From Candidatus Bathyarchaeota archaeon (lineage in GTDB: Archaea > Thermoproteota > Bathyarchaeia > Bathyarchaeales > Bathyarchaeaceae), in assembly GCA_014859755.1 (NCBI GenBank), contig JACUTO010000003.1:1-24516 (forward strand): 24,516 nt of DNA. Reading direction: 5' to 3'. Shown here one piece after another: positions 1 to 7,789 of this stretch; position 1 is the stretch's first letter; each line of letters begins with the position of its first letter. The notes beneath the pieces are model-generated. The model made no database searches. It was not told where the DNA came from and saw nothing but the letters and a program-made list of their open reading frames with translations. The position numbers and the translations under genes were made by a program.

Positions 1-996
1 GAATCTCCTGCCCGCCTCAGGGTAATCATGAGAAAGTTGAATAAGAGCGATCTTTTTGAAACTGGAAAATGTTCTCTTGTTGAGCCTAAGCCCGCCAGCG
101 TCGAGGATGTTGAGCTCGTCCACGAATCCGACTATATCCAGCTTGTTCAGCGGGTTTGTGCGTCTGGTGGCGGGCTTCTGGATCTCGGCGACACGGTTGT
201 TTCTTCTGAAAGTTTTGAGGTGGCTCTTTTAGCTGTCGGAGGAGCAGTGAAGGCAGTTGATTTGGTTATGGCTGGAAAGTTTCGAAACGCCTTCGCCCTT
301 GTTAGGCCTCCGGGGCATCACGCTGGTCCATACTACGCCTTGGGCTTCTGCATCTTCAACAACACCGCCGTGGCCGCAGCCCATCTCCTTCGCCATTTCA
401 ACCTCGAACGCATCTTAATCTTGGACGTAGACGCCCATCATGGAAATGGAACACAAGAGATCTTTTATGACAGCGACAAGGTTCTTTACGTTAGCCTGCA
501 TCAAGATCCCGTCGAGTTTCCTGGAACAGGCTTCGTAGATGAGGTGGGCGAGGGAAAGGGTTTAGGGTATACTGTTAACGTTCCCTTTCCCTTTCGAATC
601 AACGACCAAATCTACTTCAAAGCCTTCAACCAAATCGTGGTTCCCATAATCCAGCAGTACAAACCACAATTCATCCTTGTTTCCACGGGCTTTGACAACC
701 ATTACACGGATCCCGTTGCAAGCCTTTCTCTATCCACCTTAAGTTACGTTAAAATCTTTGGAAAGGTCTTAGAATTAGCGTCTGAGTTTTGCGCAGGAAA
801 GCTTGTGGCGATTCTAGAAGGCGGATACAGCCTAAGATTTCTTGGAAGAATGGCGGTTTCGGTGATCGCGAGGATGGCTGAAGTCCCATATTTCATCAAA
901 GACAGGCGTCCTGTGGCGGGTCCTGGAATACGGAAACAGGCTGAAAAAATAATAGAAGAAGTGAAGAGGGTTCAATCGTCGTTTTGGGATGTGTAG
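1..996 (+). CDS. HDAC-like (class II type) deacetylase, 5' end outside window
   Basis: Zinc-dependent deacetylase of the arginase/deacetylase fold. These enzymes remove acetyl groups from acyl-lysine or small amines such as acetylpolyamines. Numbered from the ATG at 28, RPPGHHA lies at 93-99, DVDAHHGNGT at 133-142 (zinc ligands D135 and H137), GFDNH at 221-225 (D223 the third ligand) and LEGGY at 263-267 (transition-state Tyr). The active site is therefore complete. The frame stays open to base 1, and the nine codons before the ATG read ESPARLRVI. That fits the conserved family N-terminus HPExPxRL, so the ATG at 28 is internal and the true start lies to the left. The gene stands alone on the plus strand and converges on the ferredoxin. 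Substrate cannot be told from sequence; chromatin proteins such as Alba or histones and polyamines are both possible. Confidence 0.9.
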   Translation, partial: ESPARLRVIMRKLNKSDLFETGKCSLVEPKPASVEDVELVHESDYIQLVQRVCASGGGLLDLGDTVVSSESFEVALLAVGGAVKAVDLVMAGKFRNAFALVRPPGHHAGPYYALGFCIFNNTAVAAAHLLRHFNLERILILDVDAHHGNGTQEIFYDSDKVLYVSLHQDPVEFPGTGFVDEVGEGKGLGYTVNVPFPFRINDQIYFKAFNQIVVPIIQQYKPQFILVSTGFDNHYTDPVASLSLSTLSYVKIFGKVLELASEFCAGKLVAILEGGYSLRFLGRMAVSVIARMAEVPYFIKDRRPVAGPGIRKQAEKIIEEVKRVQSSFWDV

Positions 997-1027
997 CCCT
1001 AATTCTTTCATGAAATAAAATAAGACG

Positions 1028-1048
1028 CGAGAAGTGAGGACGTTCTCG
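1028..1048. terminator. 6-bp hairpin between convergent genes
   Basis: CGAGAA (1028-1033) and TTCTCG (1043-1048) form a perfect stem with a 9-nt loop, midway between the HDAC stop and the ferredoxin stop. A/T-rich sequence follows on the ferredoxin side. A bidirectional terminator role is an inference from position. Confidence 0.35.
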
Positions 1049-1081
1049 TTAGTCGTGCGATTAAATTGAAAAATGCTAGGG

Positions 1082-1264
1082 CTACTCGATGACTTCAATG
1101 GCGCCTTCGGGACATTGCACTTCGCAAGCTCTGCAAACAAGGCATTCGTCGTTGTTTATAACAACCGATTTTTCATCTTTAATCTCAAAAACCTCAACGG
1201 GGCAAGTGTCGACGCATGTTCCGCATCCAGTGCATTTTTCAACATCAACTTTAACTTCCACCAT
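1082..1264 (-). CDS. 2[4Fe-4S] ferredoxin, 60 aa
   Basis: Small soluble electron carrier of the bacterial-type dicluster family. Two full cluster motifs are visible: CTGCGTCVDTCP with C11, C14, C17 and C21, and CLVCRACEVQCP with C41, C44, C47 and C51. The internal pseudo-twofold repeat is typical, and the length matches the family. The ATG at 1264 is preceded by GGAG about 11 nt upstream. It is the last gene of the long minus-strand run, 66 nt beyond the membrane-protein gene, so it may be co-transcribed or have its own promoter. No partner oxidoreductase is adjacent; the nearest redox enzyme on this strand is the radical SAM protein at 3156-4301, which would need an electron donor. Confidence 0.93.
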   Translation of the reverse strand: MVEVKVDVEKCTGCGTCVDTCPVEVFEIKDEKSVVINNDECLVCRACEVQCPEGAIEVIE

Positions 1265-1330
1265 GTAACACTCAACTCCATTTTTTAGATTCTAATGAAG
1301 TGGATGCTTTGACATAAAAACGTTTTGTAC

Positions 1331-3136
1331 TTAACGTATTTCCTCCCTGAGCCTCAAAAGAACGCCGTCGATCGTTGTCCTCGCCCTCTCCATTCTACGA
1401 TGGTATTCTTCGATGAGTTTGCCGTATGCTCCCTTGGATATTTCTCCGCGTCTATATCGAGCTTCAATCCGCCGAATGTCTTTTTCCACTCCTTCAAGCA
1501 TTGTTTCAGCCACCTCGATCTGCCTCATTATGTTCGCGTACTTGGAACCCGCTGTCCTTATCTTTCCCCCAAGATTGGATAAATCCCGAGAAAGTGTGGA
1601 AAGACGCCCTTCCAGCATTTTTTTCCGCACCTTATATCGGCGTCTAGGAATCTTTCCCTTCCGTAACTTCTCTTCCATAGATTCAAGCTCTGACAGAATC
1701 CTCGTTTTTCCTTCATACGTTTCAACGAAACTTCTAAGATCTTCTGGTGGAACAGGAACCATTGGAACAGCGGGGGGCTTGGGTGCTCGCCAAAGAAAGG
1801 CTATTGCGGATGCAATAATGATTAAAACTCCCATCCACAGCGTAGGGTAGAAAGAAGCCCAAAACACAAGGTATCCATACGTAAGGTCAAAATTGAGATC
1901 TTCGAACGGCGTCACGTTGAAGAAAGCGAAACTTACGGTTTCTTGAAAAACGCTTTTTTCGATGCTGTGGGGGTTTAGAGGATTGGAGTATTGGAACTCG
2001 GCGCCTTGAGGGAGGGTTATGGAGACGGTTAACTTTCTTATCGTCCAATTGAATCGTTCAAAGAAGGTGAAATTCAAGTTATAGTTGAGCCTATTATGTT
2101 GACTGACGTATTTTTCCCACGGAATACGATAACTTAGAAAGAACTTTTCCGTTTCATCCGTATGCAAGGTTTCTCTGATATACACCGTCACCGTTTCCTT
2201 TTCCGTTAACTTCCCAATACTACCCATCTCGTCCCGCACTGCGAGGTCGTGGGCACCTTCAGGGAAACCAACTTTAACGTTGCTTATGTCATACCCTCTG
2301 TTGGTTATGGAGTAGGAGTTTGAAATGTGAATGCTTCCCCACTGGTCTAAGATTATCTCCCGTTTTACCTCATTGAATTCGATTATGGGAAAGGCTAAGG
2401 CGCTCATGTTGAAACTCAGCCAGGCAGGCTCATACTCAAAGCTTTCCAAGGACCTTTTCGGGTGCTTCAGGATCTGAGAATCACCAAGGGTGGTTATGTT
2501 GAAATCGAGTCCCTTCCCGTGAAAAGTGCTGTCCGTAAAATTGGCTTTGGGCGGCAGGATTACCGTTACATTGCATACAGAAGCGTTTTGAGTTAAACTG
2601 GGATACATAGGAAAGTCGAGGTTAAGTAAGGTTGCAGTTTCAGAGGATACGAGATTGGAGAAGACAAAAATTACGGTTAGGTTGTAGGATTCTCCGTTAC
2701 CTATGTCCACGCCTAGTTCTGGAAAGACCACGTTCACCCCGTAGAAGCCGAGGCGACCCAATCCTGTGTCAAGTTCCACATCTAACCATGTATCAGGGGT
2801 AGAGGCTTCGTAGGCGAAGCAGTAGTCAAGGTTGAATCCGTATTGGAAGGGGAAGCCTAACGAAAAATTTTGCAATGAAACCGTACTTTTGCCTGCCTTC
2901 GGGGACAGTTTCAGGGTATCGTTGATAATAACCAATGCGCCTTCTCGAATCTTTATGGTGTGACTTACCTGATCTACTTGAACATCTGCAGAAGAGGAAG
3001 CTGTCTTAGCGTTGACAGCCGATGCGTTAACGTAGGTTGAAGCGAATGTGAACAACAGAAGAGAGAATGCAAGTAGGAGTAATGTTATGGACGCCTTCTT
3101 CAAGTCACACACCATCCGAGTACACAGTTCTTTCAA
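1331..3136 (-). CDS. Secreted/membrane-anchored protein with two SHOCT-like motifs in its cytoplasmic tail
   Basis: No family recognised. Residues 1-40 form a signal peptide or anchor: a charged start, then a Leu/Phe-rich core at 17-32. Residues 41-425 are a beta-rich extracellular region with about a dozen N-x-S/T sequons, as expected for an archaeal N-glycosylated surface protein. One transmembrane helix lies at about 429-449, followed by a Pro-rich stretch at 451-464 and a highly charged, probably coiled-coil tail to 601. The tail contains two related segments, around 488-515 and 559-587, each of the form hydrophobic-x-x-G-(K/E)-I-x-(R/K)-x-x-Y, resembling duplicated SHOCT motifs. The TTG start at 3136 has a weak AGGC site; an ATG at codon 8 is the alternative. 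A cell-envelope sensor or scaffold role is only a guess. Confidence 0.8.
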   Translation of the reverse strand: MKELCTRMVCDLKKASITLLLLAFSLLLFTFASTYVNASAVNAKTASSSADVQVDQVSHTIKIREGALVIINDTLKLSPKAGKSTVSLQNFSLGFPFQYGFNLDYCFAYEASTPDTWLDVELDTGLGRLGFYGVNVVFPELGVDIGNGESYNLTVIFVFSNLVSSETATLLNLDFPMYPSLTQNASVCNVTVILPPKANFTDSTFHGKGLDFNITTLGDSQILKHPKRSLESFEYEPAWLSFNMSALAFPIIEFNEVKREIILDQWGSIHISNSYSITNRGYDISNVKVGFPEGAHDLAVRDEMGSIGKLTEKETVTVYIRETLHTDETEKFFLSYRIPWEKYVSQHNRLNYNLNFTFFERFNWTIRKLTVSITLPQGAEFQYSNPLNPHSIEKSVFQETVSFAFFNVTPFEDLNFDLTYGYLVFWASFYPTLWMGVLIIIASAIAFLWRAPKPPAVPMVPVPPEDLRSFVETYEGKTRILSELESMEEKLRKGKIPRRRYKVRKKMLEGRLSTLSRDLSNLGGKIRTAGSKYANIMRQIEVAETMLEGVEKDIRRIEARYRRGEISKGAYGKLIEEYHRRMERARTTIDGVLLRLREEIR

Positions 3137-3155
3137 TTTGCTTGCCTAATTATCA

Positions 3156-4301
3156 TTAAATACCTTTATTTACTTTTAGAAAATCTGTCAGCTTCTTATC
3201 CTTCAACTCAATGTATTGGCTTACTCTCCGAGTCAAATTCGCTCCAATAATCTGCTCTAGATCGGCAACATGTCGGATTTTGACGTTTTTCCGTGCTCCC
3301 ATTATTTTTTTCGCTGTCATCGGTCCGATTTGGGGTATCCGAAGGATCTCACGGTATGAGGCAGCGTTTAGGTCTATTGGAAAAAAGTCTGGATACGTTT
3401 TGGCTAGGACCAACTTTGGGTCAACATTGGGTAGAAAACCTTCGTCATCAACTATCTGGGCGAAGGAGTCAAGTGTGAACCCGTAGTCTCTTATGAGGAA
3501 GGAGGATTGGTATAGCCTATACTCCCGGGATGGCGGGCATGCAGCTTGTCTCTCCAACGGCGTTTTTGGTACAGGCTCAAAGCCGCTGTAGTAAACCCTT
3601 TTCAAACCAAGCTTCCCGTAGAGCCATTCGGTGGTTTGGAGGTGCTGCCAGTCGTTGTCATCCACCGCGCCAACGATCATTTGAGTGTCGACACCAGCCT
3701 TAGCAAAGCCAAATTTCGGTTTGGTTGTTTCGGCTTTCGCTCTTCGAGCCTCATCGACAATCCATTCCAAACGCTTGCGAACACTTTCCTCAAAACCCCC
3801 TTTGTCCGGGCAGAGTTCGCTGAAAACCTCTTTGTTAGGAGCCTCAAGATTCACCCCAACTCGGTCTGCTAGTTCTATCGCTTCACGGATGTAATGGCGA
3901 TCTACATCGGGCATCAGCCTAAGATGAATGTATCCAGTGTACCCCATATTCCGGAGGGCGCGAACAGTTTCCAACTGCCTTTCAGTAACAAAATCAGAAT
4001 CCTTGAAAACCGAGGAACTCAGGAAGAGACCCATTATTTTTCTTTCCTCCCAAAGGCGCTTGGTTATTTCCGCCAGTTTCCTAGGCTCCCATATCATCCT
4101 CGGACACTTTCGACCGGCACGGAAAGCGCAGTAGGCACATTCGTTTCTGCAGTGACTGGTGAGGAGAGTTTTTAAGAGGGGAACGCATTTTCCGCGGGCG
4201 GCAGCTTCGTAAATAGGAACCACGCTTCGATCCCAGCGGGCGCCTAACCTCAAGAAATGCCATTTATCCCTCTTTTTTATGGACCTAGACACATCTATCA
4301 A
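3156..4301 (-). CDS. Radical SAM protein with C-terminal helix-hairpin-helix (putative DNA modification/repair type)
   Basis: The cluster motif CRNECAYC (C51, C55, C58) binds the radical SAM [4Fe-4S]. GLFLSSSVF, YTGYIHLRLMP and ADRVGVNLEAP match the family catalogued as putative DNA modification/repair radical SAM protein (TIGR03916, from memory). Bacterial members often neighbour a uracil-DNA-glycosylase-like gene. A helix-hairpin-helix segment around residues 317-339 (REILRIPQIGPMTAKKI) supports nucleic-acid binding. Length 381 aa is normal. The start is uncertain: the TTG at 4301 has no clear ribosome-binding site, a CTG lies just upstream, and the next ATG falls inside the domain. No glycosylase-like gene is adjacent here; the neighbours are a DUF2095-like gene and the membrane protein, 19 nt downstream. 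The actual reaction is unknown. Confidence 0.87.
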   Translation of the reverse strand: MIDVSRSIKKRDKWHFLRLGARWDRSVVPIYEAAARGKCVPLLKTLLTSHCRNECAYCAFRAGRKCPRMIWEPRKLAEITKRLWEERKIMGLFLSSSVFKDSDFVTERQLETVRALRNMGYTGYIHLRLMPDVDRHYIREAIELADRVGVNLEAPNKEVFSELCPDKGGFEESVRKRLEWIVDEARRAKAETTKPKFGFAKAGVDTQMIVGAVDDNDWQHLQTTEWLYGKLGLKRVYYSGFEPVPKTPLERQAACPPSREYRLYQSSFLIRDYGFTLDSFAQIVDDEGFLPNVDPKLVLAKTYPDFFPIDLNAASYREILRIPQIGPMTAKKIMGARKNVKIRHVADLEQIIGANLTRRVSQYIELKDKKLTDFLKVNKGI

Positions 4302-4351
4302 CAGCCAAGTATCAGTGGCTTGGACGCAAAAGTGTTTTTCAGTTTCTGAGT

Positions 4352-4696
4352 TTAAAATCCGTCTTGTTTAAGATAATAGTCGTCTTCCTTTTTAGACCCG
4401 AAGCTTCTCACGCCTTTCTCTTTCAGCTGTTTCCTAAGTCTTCTAGCATAGTCTTGGCTGATTTCTCCCCTTCCCTCCAGATAGCAGATTATTTCTTCTG
4501 CTTGCTGCTCAGTGTCGCATCTGCGAAGGAAATCGATCACGTCAGGCATGTAGTTAGCAAATTTCCTCGAAGACGCTTTCTCTCCGGTTTGAAGGTCGGA
4601 TCGAACAGAGGTTATCGTTAGCCTACAATCTCCAGCTTCCAGTTCTTGGGCCAAATGCGGAAACATTTCCCTGAACTTTTTCTTGTCGACGGCCAT
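4352..4696 (-). CDS. DUF2095-like archaeal protein
   Basis: Conserved archaeal protein of unknown function, 114 aa from the ATG at 4696. The pattern FPHLAQELEAG near the start, PDVIDFLRRC in the middle, then YLEGRGEIS and GVRSFGSKK near the end matches what I recall of DUF2095. The assignment is from memory. It looks helical and charged, with no signal or membrane segment. A GTG four codons upstream (4708) abuts a GGAGA and so cannot use it well. The ATG has the same GGAG 13 nt away and is the better choice. A TATA-like TTAAATAG at 4788-4781 fits an independent promoter. The following radical SAM gene starts about 50 nt downstream, so co-transcription is likely. Confidence 0.75.
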   Translation of the reverse strand: MAVDKKKFREMFPHLAQELEAGDCRLTITSVRSDLQTGEKASSRKFANYMPDVIDFLRRCDTEQQAEEIICYLEGRGEISQDYARRLRKQLKEKGVRSFGSKKEDDYYLKQDGF

Positions 4697-4780
4697 TTGG
4701 CTGGACACTCTCCGTCGCTTGCATCGCCTCGTTGAGGATAGTTATTCCCTTTGTGTTCAATTTTTTCTATGTTATAACAC

Positions 4781-4788
4781 CTATTTAA
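4781..4788 (-). promoter_or_regulatory. TATA-like box for the DUF2095-like gene
   Basis: TTAAATAG on the minus strand lies about 85 nt before the ATG at 4696, in an A/T-rich 130-nt gap after the nucleotidyltransferase gene. It is the only TATA-like element in the gap besides GTTATAACA just downstream of it. Confidence 0.4.
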
Positions 4789-4826
4789 GGCTGATTCGAA
4801 CATTCCTCTGATGCAGATGGTTTACT

Positions 4827-5447
4827 CTATGCGGGTACAAACTTTTGAAGCGGGCTCTCCTTGAGAACCTTGAGAAGCTGAGGGAGACTTAGACCAATTA
4901 CGGCATCTCCATATATTTCGCATCTTTCTAACCGTCCCAATTTCTCAGGGTCTCGAACTATGACTTCTGCTTCATCGCCAGAGGAGAGAACGACATGGAT
5001 GTGAAACGAAGACTCTTTTTTGCCTCCTTTAGTCACTGAACGCCACTCGGAACCCGTAACTCGATATCCATACTTTTGAAGTTGATCTAGGACAGGTTTT
5101 GGATCTTGGGAAAACGTGAGTATGTCTATATCGCTGTTTTGGCGGGCTGTTCCCCTCCAAACGCTTCCAACAAGTCTTGCATCGAAGCCCTCCAGCGTCT
5201 CCATTATTTGGAGAGCTTCTTTTCGCATTCGTAAAAGCAATTCCCTTCTTGAAGAACCTTCTTTCTCTTCAGCGATTTTGTCAAGTTCCTCTGCAACCTC
5301 AAGGTTGCTTGGAAGAACTCGAACCCTCAACGTTTTTGCCGCTCGTTTCTTCGCTTGCTTATACTCCTTCTCCTGGGACGTGTAGAGTAGAGTGGCAGCT
5401 TCTCGAGCAACTCGCTTTCTTAAACTCGGTAGACGGTTACCTTTCAA
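4827..5447 (-). CDS. Nucleotidyltransferase-fold protein (archaeal, Pol beta-like)
   Basis: The motif GSVWRGTARQNSDIDI at 94-109 is the signature of the Pol-beta nucleotidyltransferase superfamily. G94-S95 and the metal-binding D106 and D108 are present. A third carboxylate may be E159 or E161 in DEAEVIV. The N-terminal 85 residues are basic and helical and carry no recognisable domain. CCA-adding enzymes and toxin-type MNTs differ in length and flanking motifs, so the substrate is open; nucleotide transfer to RNA or protein is possible. The TTG start at 5447 is supported by AGGGG about 8 nt upstream. It follows rps3ae by 46 nt on the same strand and is probably co-transcribed with it. Confidence 0.8.
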   Translation of the reverse strand: MKGNRLPSLRKRVAREAATLLYTSQEKEYKQAKKRAAKTLRVRVLPSNLEVAEELDKIAEEKEGSSRRELLLRMRKEALQIMETLEGFDARLVGSVWRGTARQNSDIDILTFSQDPKPVLDQLQKYGYRVTGSEWRSVTKGGKKESSFHIHVVLSSGDEAEVIVRDPEKLGRLERCEIYGDAVIGLSLPQLLKVLKESPLQKFVPA

Positions 5448-5493
5448 GACTTTTCCCCTAATAACGTAATTTTGAGCGAAAACTTGAGTGTTG

Positions 5494-6090
5494 CTACGAA
5501 GCCATTACCGGTTGAAGGGTAAGCTTCGACTTTCGGATGCCCACATGACGTAGAGGCGCTATTTTTTTAGCCTCGTTGTAGACGTCGGAAGCGATTTTCC
5601 CTAGGACGAGCTCTTGAACAAACTGGTCGAAAGTGAGGGACGACGCCTTTTCTTCAACATTTTTTCTCATAACAACACGTATTTCCTGTTCTTGGGAGGT
5701 CTTAATGCGCGCAAGAGTGAAAACGGAAACAGCCAGTCTTAGCCCATAGCCATCCGTAGTCGTGACGCTGAAGATTCCATCCACTCGCGTTGTTCTTCTT
5801 CTAACCAAGCTCCTCAGATAATCGCGGGAGTATTCATGTCCTTTAAAAATCGTGCGGGCAGTTTTGCCTTCAACATCTGCAACTTTAAAATACATTTTCA
5901 GATATTGATGTGCAAAGTCGTTGGTGATATCGTAGAGGGTGGCGTCCACGACCCTTCCAACAAGTTTCGAGGGGTCGTCTGCAGGTATGGCTCCCAGCTC
6001 AACTCCGCCGAAGTATGGTGGAGACACTACCGTGTACCAAGCCTTGCCACGCCACTTGTCCTTCACGCGTCTCCTCTTCTTTGACACCAT
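5494..6090 (-). CDS. rps3ae: 30S ribosomal protein S3Ae (eS1)
   Basis: Small-subunit ribosomal protein shared by archaea and eukaryotes, sitting near the platform and mRNA exit. The basic N-terminus KKRRRVKDKWRGKAWY, then KGHEYSRDYLRSLVRRRTTRVDG in mid-protein, is characteristic. Length 198 aa is normal. The ATG at 6090 has GAGG 4 nt upstream. A TATA-like GCTTTTAATAG lies about 36-47 nt before the start, giving a short leader. It is placed between serS and the nucleotidyltransferase gene. Confidence 0.97.
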   Translation of the reverse strand: MVSKKRRRVKDKWRGKAWYTVVSPPYFGGVELGAIPADDPSKLVGRVVDATLYDITNDFAHQYLKMYFKVADVEGKTARTIFKGHEYSRDYLRSLVRRRTTRVDGIFSVTTTDGYGLRLAVSVFTLARIKTSQEQEIRVVMRKNVEEKASSLTFDQFVQELVLGKIASDVYNEAKKIAPLRHVGIRKSKLTLQPVMAS

Positions 6091-6125
6091 AGACCCTCGT
6101 TGCGACTGGAAAGATTTCGTATGGC

Positions 6126-6137
6126 ACTATTAAAAGC
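6126..6137 (-). promoter_or_regulatory. TATA box of rps3ae
   Basis: GCTTTTAATAGT on the minus strand lies 36-47 nt upstream of the rps3ae ATG, the usual archaeal distance for a short leader. It sits in the 64-nt gap after serS, so rps3ae can be transcribed on its own. Confidence 0.5.
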
Positions 6138-6154
6138 TTTAGCGCTTTCACACC

Positions 6155-7432
6155 TCATTCAAGTTTTTCAATTCCACCCATCAACGGTCTCAGAACTTCG
6201 GGAATTATGACGGAACCATCCTTCTGTTGGCATTGCTCTAGGATAGCTATCATTGTTCGACTGGTTGCGAGGGCTGTGTTATTTAAAGTATGCACGAAAC
6301 CAGCTGGAGCTTGCCCTTCCTTTTCTCTGAACCTTATGTTCAGCCTTCTCGCTTGATAGTCCGTGCAATTGGAGTTTGACCCAGCCTCTCTATAGGTGCC
6401 GTCAGCCATCCAAACTTCTATGTCGTATTTCTTAGCCGCTATTATTCCAATGTCTCCAGTGCAGACGTTAACAACCCTGAAGTGGAGCCCCAAGCCTTGG
6501 TAAAGATCCTCAGAATTTTTTTGAAGTTCTTCATGGAACTTCCATGAATCTTCGGGCAGACAGAAAATGAATTGTTCAATTTTGTTGAATTGGTGTACCC
6601 TGAACAAACCCTTCGTGTATTTGCCATGGGCACCGACTTCTTTTCTAAAGCAGGGGCTGACTCCGACGAATTTTGTCGGTAAGTCTTTTTTGTCGATTAT
6701 TTCATCCATGAAGGTTGCAGCCATGGGATGTTCACTTGTCGCTATTAAGTAGAGATCTTCATTCTGTAGCTTATACAGCTGATCTCCAAAGAATTCTAGG
6801 TCAGTGACGCCCAAATACGGCTTCTTACGCATCATTAAGGGAGGTTCTATCAGAGTGTAACCTCTCTTTCGAAGAAGGTCTATCGTATAGTTCATGATAG
6901 CATAGTCCAGTCGAGCCAGGTCCCCTTTCAAATAATAGAACCCGTGACCAGCAACTTTGGCAGCCCTATCAAAATCTATTAAACCCAAATTCAAAGCGAT
7001 TTCCACGTGACTTTTCGGTTCAAAATCAAATTTTGGGGGCTTGCCAACGATTTTCACAACGACGTTTTCGCTTTCATCTTCACCGAAAGGAACCGATTCA
7101 TGTAGAATGTTAGGAAGTCTTAGTAGAATGAGATCAACTTTTTCTCGGTATCCCTCGACTTGGTTTTCCAGTTTCTTTATGTCTTGCGGTATCTTTTTTG
7201 CCTCTTCCATCTGCCTACTGACATCTTCTCCCCTTTTCTTTAAGCTTGCAATTTCGGCGGTTACCACCTTTCGTCTATGCCTCAGCTCGTTCACTTCCGT
7301 CAATAACCTTCTCCAATGCTTGTCGCACTCGATCAAATCGTCGAGCATCTTGAGTTTTTCAAGGTCTCCCCTCTTCTTCAAGTCGTTTCTCACGATTTCT
7401 GGATGCTCTCGGATCAGTTTTATATCTAACAC
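6155..7432 (-). CDS. serS: Seryl-tRNA synthetase
   Basis: Charges tRNA(Ser) and tRNA(Sec) with serine. It is the common class II SerRS, not the rare methanogen type. The N-terminal tRNA-binding coiled coil spans about 30-108. The TSE serine-binding motif is at 232-234, motif 2 FRKEVGAHGKYTKGLFRVHQF-like at 262-282, and motif 3 NTALATSRTMIAILE at 385-399. The usual ExSSxSN segment reads EAGSNSN here (349-355), a conservative variant. Length 425 aa is normal. The GTG start at 7432 is read as MLDIKLIREHPE, a typical SerRS N-terminus, with AGAGG upstream. It lies 84 nt downstream of pcc1, with TATA-like sequences in the gap. Confidence 0.97.
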   Translation of the reverse strand: MLDIKLIREHPEIVRNDLKKRGDLEKLKMLDDLIECDKHWRRLLTEVNELRHRRKVVTAEIASLKKRGEDVSRQMEEAKKIPQDIKKLENQVEGYREKVDLILLRLPNILHESVPFGEDESENVVVKIVGKPPKFDFEPKSHVEIALNLGLIDFDRAAKVAGHGFYYLKGDLARLDYAIMNYTIDLLRKRGYTLIEPPLMMRKKPYLGVTDLEFFGDQLYKLQNEDLYLIATSEHPMAATFMDEIIDKKDLPTKFVGVSPCFRKEVGAHGKYTKGLFRVHQFNKIEQFIFCLPEDSWKFHEELQKNSEDLYQGLGLHFRVVNVCTGDIGIIAAKKYDIEVWMADGTYREAGSNSNCTDYQARRLNIRFREKEGQAPAGFVHTLNNTALATSRTMIAILEQCQQKDGSVIIPEVLRPLMGGIEKLE

Positions 7433-7516
7433 CGGGCACAGCCTCTGAAACCATTCGCTTTTAAGTTTACATAAAACTCGAATATTTAACCTATGCGACA
7501 GAACTGAGCGCGAAAC

Positions 7517-7789
7517 TTAGGGCTCCAAGTTGTTTCGGTGCATCTTGAACCTTTCTGCGACTGAAAAAGCTTTTTCTGAGACGGAGACGCAGGATAGAAG
7601 GTCGTCGATGGTGGCTATTAAGGTCTGCAGTTTTGTTTGACACTCTACTGTTGTGAAAACTTTGGATCCTCTCCTCACTGTTTCGACGAAGAGGCCCGGC
7701 GGAACTTCTACGTTGTCCGGAGAAACGGCTTTTGCCACGGCTTCTGCCTCCCTCTCGTTTTTGTAGGAAAGCTTGATCTTAGCTTCCAA
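7517..7789 (-). CDS. pcc1: KEOPS complex subunit Pcc1
   Basis: Small alpha/beta dimerisation subunit of KEOPS, which makes the t6A base of ANN-decoding tRNAs. It binds Kae1 and helps hold tRNA. The pattern with PDN near the middle, RRGSKVFTTVEC, then TLIATIDDLLSCVSVSEKAF matches Pcc1, and 90 aa is the usual length. The TTG start at 7789 overlaps the end of the RecJ-like gene by 11 nt and has GGAGGAGG 6 nt upstream, so the pair is translationally coupled. The partners kae1 and bud32 lie 3.5 kb away in the same window; Cgi121 is not present. Confidence 0.92.
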   Translation of the reverse strand: MEAKIKLSYKNEREAEAVAKAVSPDNVEVPPGLFVETVRRGSKVFTTVECQTKLQTLIATIDDLLSCVSVSEKAFSVAERFKMHRNNLEP

